A DNA stretch of 8,375 nucleotides, taken from the NCBI GenBank assembly GCA_045123975.1, contig JBGVKV010000030.1, positions 1-8,375 of the forward strand. The letters are read 5' to 3'. A program made the position numbers and the translations under genes. Below are positions 1 to 6,340 of the stretch, in pieces. The stretch is from SIG701 sp045123975 (lineage in GTDB: Bacteria > Bacillota > Clostridia > Oscillospirales > CAG-272). The stretch's first letter is position 1; each line of letters begins with the position of its first letter. The notes beneath the pieces are model-generated. The model made no database searches, was not told the DNA's origin, and saw only the letters and a list, made by a program, of their open reading frames with translations.

Positions 1-1
1 C

Positions 2-295
2 CAGCGATACAAGGAACTGATGGATATCATCGCCATTTTGGGTATGGATGAGCTGTCCGACGAGGATAAATTGCTGGTGCAAAGAGCAAGAAAGATCCAG
101 CGATTCCTTTCCCAGCCCTTTGACGTGTCCGAGAAATTCACAGGTATTCCCGGTGCGTACGTGCCCTTGTCTGAGACCATCCGTGGCTTCAAGGAGATTA
201 TCGAGGGCAAGCATGACGATCTTCCCGAGTCTGCGTTTTTGTTTGTTGGCACCATCGACGAAGCAGTGGAAAAGGCCAAGAAGGTGGCGCGATGA
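2..295 (+). CDS. atpD: F1 ATP synthase beta subunit, C-terminal part (5' end outside window)
   Basis: This is the last 97 codons of the catalytic beta subunit of F1F0 ATP synthase, which makes or hydrolyses ATP on the cytoplasmic F1 head. The frame is open to the left edge, so the nucleotide-binding domain lies outside. What remains is the C-terminal helical domain, with hallmarks of the family: GMDELSDEDKLLVQRARK (containing the DELSDEDK segment known to contact gamma and epsilon), RFLSQPF, EKFTG, then ETIRGFKEI, DDLPE and the terminal VGTIDEAVEKAKK. The ATG at position 20 is an internal methionine, not a start. The stop codon overlaps the atpC start as ATGA, the usual atpD-atpC junction. 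Identification is secure; only the length is incomplete. Confidence 0.97.
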   Translation, partial: QRYKELMDIIAILGMDELSDEDKLLVQRARKIQRFLSQPFDVSEKFTGIPGAYVPLSETIRGFKEIIEGKHDDLPESAFLFVGTIDEAVEKAKKVAR

Positions 296-552
296 GAACC
301 TTTACTCTGAAGGTGTCCTCTCCGGAGGGAGATTTGTTCTGCGGCAATGTATTCAAATTGAGTGTACGCGGTACGGAGGGAGATCTTGCCGTTATGGCGG
401 GCCATGTTCCTTTTGTTTCTTACGTGAAGCCTTGCGAATGTAAGATCGAATTGGAAGACGGCGAGGAGAAAATCGGACGTATCGAGAGCGGTATACTGAG
501 CGTATCGAAAGATAAGGTTATTCTTCTTGTGGGCGATCTTTCGTGGGTTTGA
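292..552 (+). CDS. atpC: F1 ATP synthase epsilon subunit, short form without C-terminal helices
   Basis: This encodes an 86-residue epsilon subunit of the F1 central stalk, which couples gamma to the c-ring. The sequence matches the N-terminal beta-sandwich of the family: TLKVSSPEGDLFCG at the start, EGDLAVMAGHVPFVSYVKP (equivalent to the usual GDIGILPGHAPLVT region) at about 29-47, and the IESGILSVSKDKVILLV strand pair near the end. Typical bacterial epsilon is about 130-140 residues because a two-helix domain follows. Here the protein stops at the end of the sandwich, and a terminator begins about 15 bases later, so a frameshifted second half is not hidden downstream. The start overlaps the atpD stop (ATGA), with AAGGTGG at 281-287 as a plausible ribosome site. 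The missing helices are those that inhibit ATP hydrolysis in many bacteria, so regulation may differ; that is inference. Confidence 0.93.
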   Translation: MRTFTLKVSSPEGDLFCGNVFKLSVRGTEGDLAVMAGHVPFVSYVKPCECKIELEDGEEKIGRIESGILSVSKDKVILLVGDLSWV

Positions 553-567
553 CGATTATACAAATAT

Positions 568-607
568 TAAAAAGACCTCGCATTCGATAATGCGGGGCTC
601 TTTTTTT
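568..607 (+). terminator. Intrinsic terminator closing the atp operon
   Basis: An 8-bp stem, CCTCGCAT (576-583) with ATGCGGGG (590-597), contains one T-G wobble and closes a 6-base loop TCGATA. It is followed by CTC and a run of seven T (601-607). A short A-rich stretch precedes the stem. It lies directly after atpC and before an independent promoter, so it most likely ends ATP synthase transcription. Confidence 0.88.
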
Positions 608-621
608 GAAACGACGGATTA

Positions 622-650
622 TTGCAATTGATATGACCGTGTGATATAAT
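622..650 (+). promoter_or_regulatory. SigA-type promoter with extended -10 for the GNAT/EamA unit
   Basis: The -35 is TTGCAA (622-627, four of six consensus). After a 17-base spacer comes a perfect -10 TATAAT (645-650), preceded by TG at 642-643, which makes an extended -10. It sits just downstream of the atp terminator. Transcription would start near 657, about 28 bases before the GNAT start codon at 685. No operator-like repeat was seen. Confidence 0.8.
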
Positions 651-684
651 ACAGGCAATATCGTGCATATAGGAGTGGTGAAGG

Positions 685-1236
685 ATGGTGTTGAAAACCG
701 AGCGATTGCTTCTTCGGCCCTGGAGGGAAGAGGATGCGGAAGATCTGTACAAATACGCAAAAGATCCCGACGTGGGGCTTCCGGCCGGCTGGCCGCCGCA
801 TACCGGTGTGGAAAACAGCCGGGAGATCATACGTACGGTGCTTTCTTCCCCCGAGACCTATGCTGTTTGTCTGAAAACGGATGAAAGGCCTATCGGCAGT
901 GTGGGTTTGCATCGAAACGATCTCGCAGAACAGAATGACGAATACGAGCTCGGATACTGGATCGGCAAGCCTTTTTGGGGACAGGGACTGATTCCCGAAG
1001 CATCCCGTGAGATTCTTCGGCATGCTTTTGAGGATTTGGGTATGGCGCGGATCTGGTGCGGCCATTATGAAGGTAACGTGAAAAGCCGCCGCGTGATGGA
1101 GAAACTGGGCTTTGTCTATCATCATACCACCGAAGGAATTGAAATCAGCCTGCTGGGAGAGATCCGTGTGGGGCACGCCTTGCTGATGACTCGAGAAACA
1201 TGGGAGAACACAAAGGACAATTATGAGGAAGAATAA
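685..1236 (+). CDS. GNAT-family N-acetyltransferase, RimJ/RimL-like
   Basis: This 183-residue protein is a GNAT acetyltransferase, transferring acetyl from acetyl-CoA to an amino group. The opening LKTERLLLRPWREEDAEDLY is typical of the RimJ/RimL-like branch (Acetyltransf_3 type). Motif A, which binds the CoA pyrophosphate, is visible as GYWIGKPFWGQGLIPEA at about 90-106 (GQG core). Motif B follows with N131-x-x-S-R-R and EKLGF at 139-143, the classic GN-x-x-S-x-x-x-x-EKLGF pattern. The start at 685 is set by AGGAG (671-675) nine bases upstream. The gene overlaps the following transporter by 14 bases, suggesting co-transcription and coupled translation. The substrate cannot be read from sequence: relatives modify ribosomal proteins, other protein N-termini or small molecules including drugs. 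Cytoplasmic, with no signal peptide. Confidence 0.9.
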   Translation: MVLKTERLLLRPWREEDAEDLYKYAKDPDVGLPAGWPPHTGVENSREIIRTVLSSPETYAVCLKTDERPIGSVGLHRNDLAEQNDEYELGYWIGKPFWGQGLIPEASREILRHAFEDLGMARIWCGHYEGNVKSRRVMEKLGFVYHHTTEGIEISLLGEIRVGHALLMTRETWENTKDNYEEE

Positions 1237-2125
1237 CACAGCGGGTATCCTTCTTGCCGTACTGGCTGCGGCGCTGTATGCGATCCATTCACCCTTTTCC
1301 AAGCTTTTGCTTGATTATATGCCTTCCACCCTGATGGCGGGATTTCTTTATCTCGGCGCCGGATTTGGGATGGGCGTTGTGGCGCTTGTCCGCAGACTCG
1401 GCAAGCGGGAGTATGCGGAGGAGAAGATCACCAAGCAAGATCTTCCCCTCACCCTCCTGATGATCGTTTTGGATATTCTGGCACCGATTTTTCTGCTTTT
1501 GGGCCTGTCCTTTACTACAGCGGCTAATGCGTCCCTGCTCAACAACTTTGAAATTGTTGCCACGGCGCTGATTGCGTTGCTTGTATTCCAGGAAAAGATC
1601 AGCCCTCGATTGTGGTTTGGCATCGGTTTTGTAACTGCTTCCTGTGCGCTTCTTTCCTTTGAGGACGTGTCCGGTCTGCGCTTTTCCCTTGGATCGGTCT
1701 TCATTTTGATTGCCTGCCTGTGCTGGGGTGTTGAGAACAACTGCACCCGCTGTCTCTCCGCCAAGGATCCTCTCGAAATTGTGTTGCTCAAAGGCATCTT
1801 TTCCGGGCTTGGATCGGTTAGTATAGGATTTGTTCTCGGTGAGCGGATCACGCATCTGTGGAGCGTATTTGCTGTCCTCGGTGTGGGCTGTGTGGCCTAC
1901 GGATTCAGTATTTTCGTATACGTATATGCCCAGCGACTGCTTGGGGCGGCAAGAACCAGTGCCTATTATGCCGTCGCCCCCTTTATCGGCGCGCTTCTGT
2001 CGTTGGCGATTTTCCGGGAAATGCCGCCGTATACGTTCTTTATTGCGCTCTTGCTGATGGCAGTCGGCGCATGGCTCTGCTCATCGGATAAGCCGGTTTT
2101 CCTGAAAACTAACAAGAAAACCTGA
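1223..2125 (+). CDS. EamA/DMT superfamily transporter, ten membrane helices
   Basis: This 300-residue integral membrane protein belongs to the drug/metabolite transporter superfamily (EamA, RhaT/YdcZ-like). About ten hydrophobic segments are visible, at roughly 8-28, 36-56, 76-94, 99-121, 130-146, 154-170, 188-204, 211-236, 245-265 and 270-287. They form two tandem EamA repeats of about 140 residues. Family features include the first-repeat segment NASLLNNFEIVATALIALL ending in FQEKIS, the CWGVENNCTR motif that opens the second repeat at about 167-176, and a second-repeat copy YYAVAPFIGALLSLAIFRE. The start ATG lies inside the end of the GNAT gene, with AAAGGA (1212-1217) five bases upstream. 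The substrate is unknown; relatives export amino acids, metabolites or toxic compounds. Pairing with an acetyltransferase hints at detoxification or metabolite modification plus export, but this is only a guess from context. Confidence 0.92.
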   Translation: MRKNNTAGILLAVLAAALYAIHSPFSKLLLDYMPSTLMAGFLYLGAGFGMGVVALVRRLGKREYAEEKITKQDLPLTLLMIVLDILAPIFLLLGLSFTTAANASLLNNFEIVATALIALLVFQEKISPRLWFGIGFVTASCALLSFEDVSGLRFSLGSVFILIACLCWGVENNCTRCLSAKDPLEIVLLKGIFSGLGSVSIGFVLGERITHLWSVFAVLGVGCVAYGFSIFVYVYAQRLLGAARTSAYYAVAPFIGALLSLAIFREMPPYTFFIALLLMAVGAWLCSSDKPVFLKTNKKT

Positions 2126-2181
2126 CCGATACGTACAAGCGTTTGCCGTAGTCGTTACTTAAATATGGGATTGACGTATAG

Positions 2182-2212
2182 ATGGCCCCGGCAGTTATGC
2201 TGCCGAGGCCAT
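2182..2212. terminator. Hairpin between convergent operons, possible bidirectional terminator
   Basis: A GC-rich inverted repeat pairs TGGCC (2183-2187) and CGGCAG (2189-2194) with CTGCCG (2200-2205) and GGCCA (2207-2211), with one C/A mismatch and a 5-base loop. It lies between the stops of the EamA gene (plus) and the ABC gene (minus), which face each other. On the plus strand the tail is moderately T-rich (ATTACTGTTTGTGT). On the minus strand there is no real T run. It probably serves the plus-strand unit best and may act partly on both. Confidence 0.6.
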
Positions 2213-2241
2213 TACTGTTTGTGTCATCCAAAGACACACGT

Positions 2242-4032
2242 TTAATCGAACTGCGAGTGGTATAGGGAATAGTAGAATCCGCCTTGCTGGATAAGCAAAT
2301 CGTGATTGCCCTGCTCAATGATGGTTCCATCCTTTACGACAAGGATCGTATCCGCATTCCGGATGGTGGAAAGTCTGTGTGCGATAATGAAGCATGTCTT
2401 GTTTTCCATAAGGGCTGTCATTGCATTCTGGATCTGTATTTCTGTGCGGGAGTCCACGTTTGACGTTGCCTCGTCCAGAATCAGAATAGGCGCTTTGGAA
2501 AGAAAGGCACGGGCGATGGTTATCAGCTGCTTCTGTCCCTTGGAGATATTCACGCCGTCATCGGAGAGAATTGTGTCGTATCCGTCGGGCAAGCTCATTA
2601 TGTATGAATCGATTTTCGCAGCATTTGCCGCCGCGTAAACCTCCTCCGGCGTGGCATCCTCCCGGCCGTAAACGATATTATCGTATATAGTACCGCAAAA
2701 CAGCCAGGTGTCCTGCAGAACCATATTGAAGGCCAGTCGCAGATCGGATCTCTTTATCTGTATTGACGGGATTCCGTCGATGCGTATTTCACCGCTTTGA
2801 TGGTCGTAAAATCTCATGAGCAGATTGATGATTGTGGTTTTTCCCGCACCGGTGGGACCGACAATTGCCACCGTTTGTCCTTTTTCGGCGGTTACGGATA
2901 CGTTTTTCAGTATCGTTTTGTCCGGGGTATACCCAAAGGTCACGTTGGTGAGGTGAACGTCTCCGCTTACTTCTTTCAGATCCATTGCGTCCTCAGTATC
3001 TGCTTTTTCCGGCTCTTCATCGAGGACGGCAAATACACGGTCCGCAGCGGAGAAGGCTGACTGTATTTCGTGGAGAATATTGGAAAATTCGTTGATCGGT
3101 CCGGCAAACTTGCGGGAATACTGCACGAACTGCGCCACGCCGCCCAGAGTGATAAAGAAAACAGAGGTGGCGAGTATAGTCCCGTTTTGCGAATACATGT
3201 ACAGTATTCCGCCTATAACCGCTACGAGAGTCAGGGAAATATTATTGATGAGGTTGATTGTGGGGAAGAGGAGCGCGGCATTGTATTCCGCTTTATAAAA
3301 AGCATCCATTGCCTCGTCGTTGATCTTGTTGAATCGCTCGGATATTACCTCCTGCCGGCCGTAAGCCGAGATCGTGCGGGAGCCGGTAAGCATTTCCTCC
3401 GCGAATCCGTTCAGTTCTCCATACTTTTTGGATCTTCTGCTGAAGAGAGGCCGCACCTTTTTGGAACGGTACCGTGTAAACAAAAGGGAAACGGGGACGG
3501 TCAAAGCAAATATCAGGATCATTGGCTTCGATATTTGCCACATAAAAACGAGAGAGCCCACAACGGTGTAGATGCTGGTGAGTATCTGTACGAGATCGTG
3601 GGACAGCGTACTGTTTATGGTATCGATATCGTAGGAAAGGTGGCTGATGATATCGCCTGTGGCGTGCGTATCAAAGAAGTTTACGGGCAGAGTTGTCAGC
3701 TTTTCAAAAACCTGCTTTCGCATTTTATAGATGATTCGTTGGCTCAAATGTATCATAACCACCGATAGGACGTATGACAATACGGCCGAGATCAGATAAC
3801 AGCCGAGCATTCGCAGAATATTTTCCCAAACCGCAAAATAGTCCACACCGCTCTCGAGCACAATAGCATCAATTGCCGCACCGGAATATCTCGGGCCCAG
3901 AAGCGAAAGCTGATTCGCACCCAGTGTAAGGAGCAGTGCGACCGTAAACAGAGGCCACTGCTGCAGTACGTATTTGCTCAGGCGTATAAATACGCCTTTT
4001 TTATTTTTTACCTTGGAAACGTTCTTAGTCAA
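2242..4032 (-). CDS. ABC multidrug exporter half-transporter, catalytic-site subunit (TM288/BmrD/LmrD-like)
   Basis: This is a TMD-NBD fusion half-exporter of about 596 residues. The N-terminal half holds six membrane helices (ABC_membrane type, roughly residues 25-305). The C-terminal half is the ATPase: Walker A GPTGAGKT at about 392-399, Q-loop Q440, signature ISKGQ at 496-500, Walker B ILILDEATSNVD with catalytic Glu about 521, and H-loop His about 552 (AHRLST). The signature departs from LSGGQ while Glu and His are intact, complementing the partner gene just upstream. The start is taken as TTG at 4032 because GGAGG (4041-4045) lies 8 bases before it. A GTG at 4041 would add three residues, but it overlaps that GGAGG and so has no usable spacing. 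The first codons overlap the end of the upstream ABC gene by 8 bases. The likely role is drug or lipid export as a heterodimer; the substrate is unknown. Confidence 0.93.
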   Translation of the reverse strand: MTKNVSKVKNKKGVFIRLSKYVLQQWPLFTVALLLTLGANQLSLLGPRYSGAAIDAIVLESGVDYFAVWENILRMLGCYLISAVLSYVLSVVMIHLSQRIIYKMRKQVFEKLTTLPVNFFDTHATGDIISHLSYDIDTINSTLSHDLVQILTSIYTVVGSLVFMWQISKPMILIFALTVPVSLLFTRYRSKKVRPLFSRRSKKYGELNGFAEEMLTGSRTISAYGRQEVISERFNKINDEAMDAFYKAEYNAALLFPTINLINNISLTLVAVIGGILYMYSQNGTILATSVFFITLGGVAQFVQYSRKFAGPINEFSNILHEIQSAFSAADRVFAVLDEEPEKADTEDAMDLKEVSGDVHLTNVTFGYTPDKTILKNVSVTAEKGQTVAIVGPTGAGKTTIINLLMRFYDHQSGEIRIDGIPSIQIKRSDLRLAFNMVLQDTWLFCGTIYDNIVYGREDATPEEVYAAANAAKIDSYIMSLPDGYDTILSDDGVNISKGQKQLITIARAFLSKAPILILDEATSNVDSRTEIQIQNAMTALMENKTCFIIAHRLSTIRNADTILVVKDGTIIEQGNHDLLIQQGGFYYSLYHSQFD

Positions 4033-5743
4033 GGAAAGCACCTCCCATCTGCGAGTCGCTGATTTCCTTATACTCCGTACAGGTATTCATGAGTTCCTCA
4101 TGCTTACCGCAGCCTATGATTTTGCCGGCGTCGATGACGAGTATGAGATCACAGTTTTTGACGGAGCTGACCCGCTGGGCGACCGTAATAACAGTAGAAT
4201 TGGGCAACGATTGGGAAAGTGCTCCTCGCAGGTTTGCGTCCGTTTTGTAGTCCAGGGCTGAGGAGGAGTCGTCAAGTATCAGGATTTCGGGCATACCGGC
4301 AATCGCGCGGGAAATGAGCAATCGCTGACGTTGACCGCCGGATAGATTTGTGCCGCCGGTGGATATGCTGTGGGCATAGCCGTCCGCAAACGAGGTTATG
4401 AAATCGTGTGCCTGTGCGATTTTTGCGGCTTTCACGATATCTTCATCGGTGATGTCGCGGCCGAAGCGAATGTTTTCCTCGATGGTGTTTGCATAGAGAA
4501 AATCGTTTTGGAATACGACGCCGAACATGGCTGTGAGCTGCTCGCGTGTATACGAACGTACATCTCTTCCGTTTATGCGAATTATACCCTCATTGGCATC
4601 GTAAAAGCGCATCAGAAGACGCAGTATGGTGGACTTACCGCTTCCTGTAGCACCAATAATGCCGAGCGATTCGCCCCTTTTCAGGGAAAAGGAGATGTTG
4701 TTTACGTTGTTGCTTTTCCCAAGATAGGAGAATGACACGTTTTCAAAAGAAATGTGGTATGATGAGTCACCCTTGCCGTCATCGTCGTGCAGCGCCAGTT
4801 CATTCACTTCTTCCAGAACGGAAGAAATTCGCTTTGCCGACGCAGCGCACTTCGTATACATGACGAACATTCTCGAAAGAGACATCATCGCCATGGAAAT
4901 CAGCGTAAAATACTGCATAAAAGCGATTACCGTTGTGGCGGAGGAGGTGTTGGTCGAAACAAAATAAGCACTGACCGCGATTACCGCAACAATGCCGATA
5001 TTCATAAGAAGGGTCATGACGGGATTTACGACGCCCATAATTACGCCCGCCTTGGTCTCGTCCTGTCGCAGCGTCATATTAGCCCGATCATACCGGGCAT
5101 TTTCGTAATCCACTTTTGAAAGTGCCTTGATGACGCGAATTCCCTGGGCGTCCTCGCGCACGACCCGGACCATGCCGTCCACCGATTGCTGCACCTTGGA
5201 ATAAAGGGGAACGCCCATACGCGAAATGCTGTAAACCACCGTGAAGATGAGCGGCAGGGTTGCGATCATGACGAGCGCCAATTTCCTGTCCATGGCCAGG
5301 GTGATGATGCTTCCGCCCAGCAAAAGTATAGGTGCGCGGATACCCATTCTTTGCATCATACCGATAAAGTTCTGGACGTTGTATGTGTCCGAGGTTATTC
5401 TGGATTCGAGTGAGGGAATTGTAAATCTGTCGGTGCTTCTTGCGGAAAGGAAAAGCGTTTTGGAAAAGAGATCCTTTCGCATGCGGGTTGAGAACCTCAT
5501 TGTTGTTTTTGCTGCCATACGGTTGGCAATGATGTTACCCAGGCAGGCAACAATCGCGCAGATCGCCATCAGTATACCATAGAGGACCATTCTGCCGGCA
5601 TTGTTGCTTTCAATAACGTTTTCCAGCATATAACTCAGCAAGAACGGAATGATGAGTTCAGCTATTGTTCCGATAATTTTAACAGTGATGCCTACCGTTA
5701 TTCGGCGGCCTAACGGTTTTAGATATGTAAATACCCACTTCAT
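4025..5743 (-). CDS. ABC multidrug exporter half-transporter, degenerate-site subunit (TM287/BmrC/LmrC-like)
   Basis: This 572-residue half-exporter has six membrane helices in the first 300 residues and a C-terminal nucleotide-binding domain. ATPase motifs: Walker A GATGSGKST (364-372), Q-loop Q412, canonical signature NLSGGQ (466-471) and Walker B ILILDDSSSALD (487-498). The catalytic Glu after Walker B is replaced by Asp492, and the H-loop His by Gln523 (VAQRVSS). These changes are the known mark of the non-hydrolysing half of heterodimeric exporters. The ATG at 5743 overlaps the marR stop as ATGA, with AGAGG seven bases upstream inside marR. The 3' end overlaps the next ABC gene by 8 bases. 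It is therefore the middle gene of a coupled three-gene operon and should pair with the downstream half-transporter in the cytoplasmic membrane. Confidence 0.94.
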   Translation of the reverse strand: MKWVFTYLKPLGRRITVGITVKIIGTIAELIIPFLLSYMLENVIESNNAGRMVLYGILMAICAIVACLGNIIANRMAAKTTMRFSTRMRKDLFSKTLFLSARSTDRFTIPSLESRITSDTYNVQNFIGMMQRMGIRAPILLLGGSIITLAMDRKLALVMIATLPLIFTVVYSISRMGVPLYSKVQQSVDGMVRVVREDAQGIRVIKALSKVDYENARYDRANMTLRQDETKAGVIMGVVNPVMTLLMNIGIVAVIAVSAYFVSTNTSSATTVIAFMQYFTLISMAMMSLSRMFVMYTKCAASAKRISSVLEEVNELALHDDDGKGDSSYHISFENVSFSYLGKSNNVNNISFSLKRGESLGIIGATGSGKSTILRLLMRFYDANEGIIRINGRDVRSYTREQLTAMFGVVFQNDFLYANTIEENIRFGRDITDEDIVKAAKIAQAHDFITSFADGYAHSISTGGTNLSGGQRQRLLISRAIAGMPEILILDDSSSALDYKTDANLRGALSQSLPNSTVITVAQRVSSVKNCDLILVIDAGKIIGCGKHEELMNTCTEYKEISDSQMGGAFLD

Positions 5744-6180
5744 GTGTCTGCCTCTTGCATTTCGATAATTTCTCTTGCTTTTTCCTGCATGCGCTTTAGT
5801 ACCGCGTCAAAAATCTCCAGATCTGCCGCCGGTATTCCTTCGGACAGAAGCGTCATCCACTCCGACGATGCCTCTTTGATTTCGGGCAGAACCGCAAGTG
5901 CCTTCTCTGTAGGAAAGACGGAGAATTGCCGCTTGTCACTCGGGTGGGGAAGCCTTGAAAGGTATCCGTGCTCCTCAAGATAGTTGACGTTTCTGGTCAC
6001 GGTGCTTTTGTTAACGCAAAGCTCCCGCGCCAGGTCATCCTGGGATCTTCCGGGCTCACGGCATACGGCCAGAATAAACGCATAGTGACCGCTTTGAAGT
6101 GCGTCCGCAGTGATTCTTGCGTGCCTGTATATGGCTTGTGAGCGGCTGATATTGTTCAACATCTTCATAAATTTTTGCAT
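5740..6180 (-). CDS. MarR-family transcriptional regulator, local regulator of the ABC exporter
   Basis: This 146-residue winged-helix regulator has an N-terminal dimerisation helix, then helix-turn-helix SQDDLARELCVNKSTVTRNV (about 46-65) and LEEHGYLSR. The wing carries the MarR hallmark D82-K-R84 (SDKRQFSVFPTEKA), and a long C-terminal helix completes the dimer interface. The start is placed at ATG 6180 because GAGGT (6188-6192) lies seven bases upstream. The frame continues upstream to a TTG at 6231, but that would begin within the operator and ahead of the predicted transcript start, so it is rejected. The stop overlaps the first ABC gene as ATGA. MarR proteins usually repress their own operon and release DNA on binding a ligand. 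The tandem palindromes over the start of transcription support self-repression here. The ligand is unknown. Confidence 0.93.
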   Translation of the reverse strand: MQKFMKMLNNISRSQAIYRHARITADALQSGHYAFILAVCREPGRSQDDLARELCVNKSTVTRNVNYLEEHGYLSRLPHPSDKRQFSVFPTEKALAVLPEIKEASSEWMTLLSEGIPAADLEIFDAVLKRMQEKAREIIEMQEADT

Positions 6181-6202
6181 ATTGTGTACCTCGCGGTGTA
6201 AA

Positions 6203-6233
6203 AGTTGCGCACGCAACAGTTTCGTATGCAACT
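6203..6233 (-). promoter_or_regulatory. Two tandem MarR operator-like inverted repeats
   Basis: On the minus strand the first site is GTTGCATACGAAAC (6219-6232), an imperfect palindrome one base from the -10 box. The second is GTTGCGTGCGCAAC (6204-6217), whose 6-bp arms match perfectly around a 2-base centre. Extended to 16 bases, the two sites agree at 12 positions, and their centres are 15 bases apart. They cover the predicted transcription start and early leader, where a bound dimer would block RNA polymerase. That the neighbouring MarR protein binds them is an inference from position and symmetry. Confidence 0.82.
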
Positions 6234-6262
6234 ATTATAGACGAAATGGTACGGAATGTCAA
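6234..6262 (-). promoter_or_regulatory. Perfect-consensus SigA promoter of the marR-ABC operon
   Basis: Read on the minus strand, TTGACA (6257-6262) is followed by a 17-base spacer and TATAAT (6234-6239), a full match to the vegetative promoter consensus. Transcription should start near 6227, leaving a leader of about 47 bases before the ATG at 6180. Such a strong promoter makes sense only if it is repressed, which fits the operators directly downstream. Confidence 0.92.
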
Positions 6263-6304
6263 TCCATACAGCGATTTGCAGACGATTCTGCGGGATAGAG
6301 AACA

Positions 6305-6329
6305 GGCTGTCCGTTTTAGACGGACAGCC
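6305..6329 (-). terminator. Hairpin after the oligopeptidase gene, probable terminator
   Basis: A perfect 10-bp stem, GGCTGTCCGT (6305-6314) with ACGGACAGCC (6320-6329), closes a 5-base loop. It begins 11 bases past the stop codon of the minus-strand peptidase gene. On that strand the following bases (TGTTCTCTATCC) are T-rich but without an unbroken run, so termination may be less than complete. If leaky, some read-through would enter the marR operon. Confidence 0.75.
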
Positions 6330-6340
6330 CGTGAATTCGT

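Noticed and set aside
619..1302. Long minus-strand open frame (227 codons) opposite the GNAT gene
   Set aside because: It is antisense to a clear GNAT gene, has no recognisable family features, and spans the GNAT promoter region. Codon bias of the real gene explains the open frame.
1289..1855. Two minus-strand open frames (188 and 167 codons) opposite the EamA gene
   Set aside because: They are rich in Arg, Lys, Gln and Ser, typical of the reverse complement of a membrane-protein gene, and show no motif.
3070..3768. Plus-strand open frame of 232 codons inside the downstream ABC gene
   Set aside because: It lies opposite the membrane domain of a confidently identified ABC exporter. It has no supporting motif.
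6181..6231. N-terminal extension of the MarR protein from a TTG at 6231
   Set aside because: The TTG lies within the operator and ahead of the predicted transcript start, with no ribosome site of its own. ATG 6180 has a good GAGGT.
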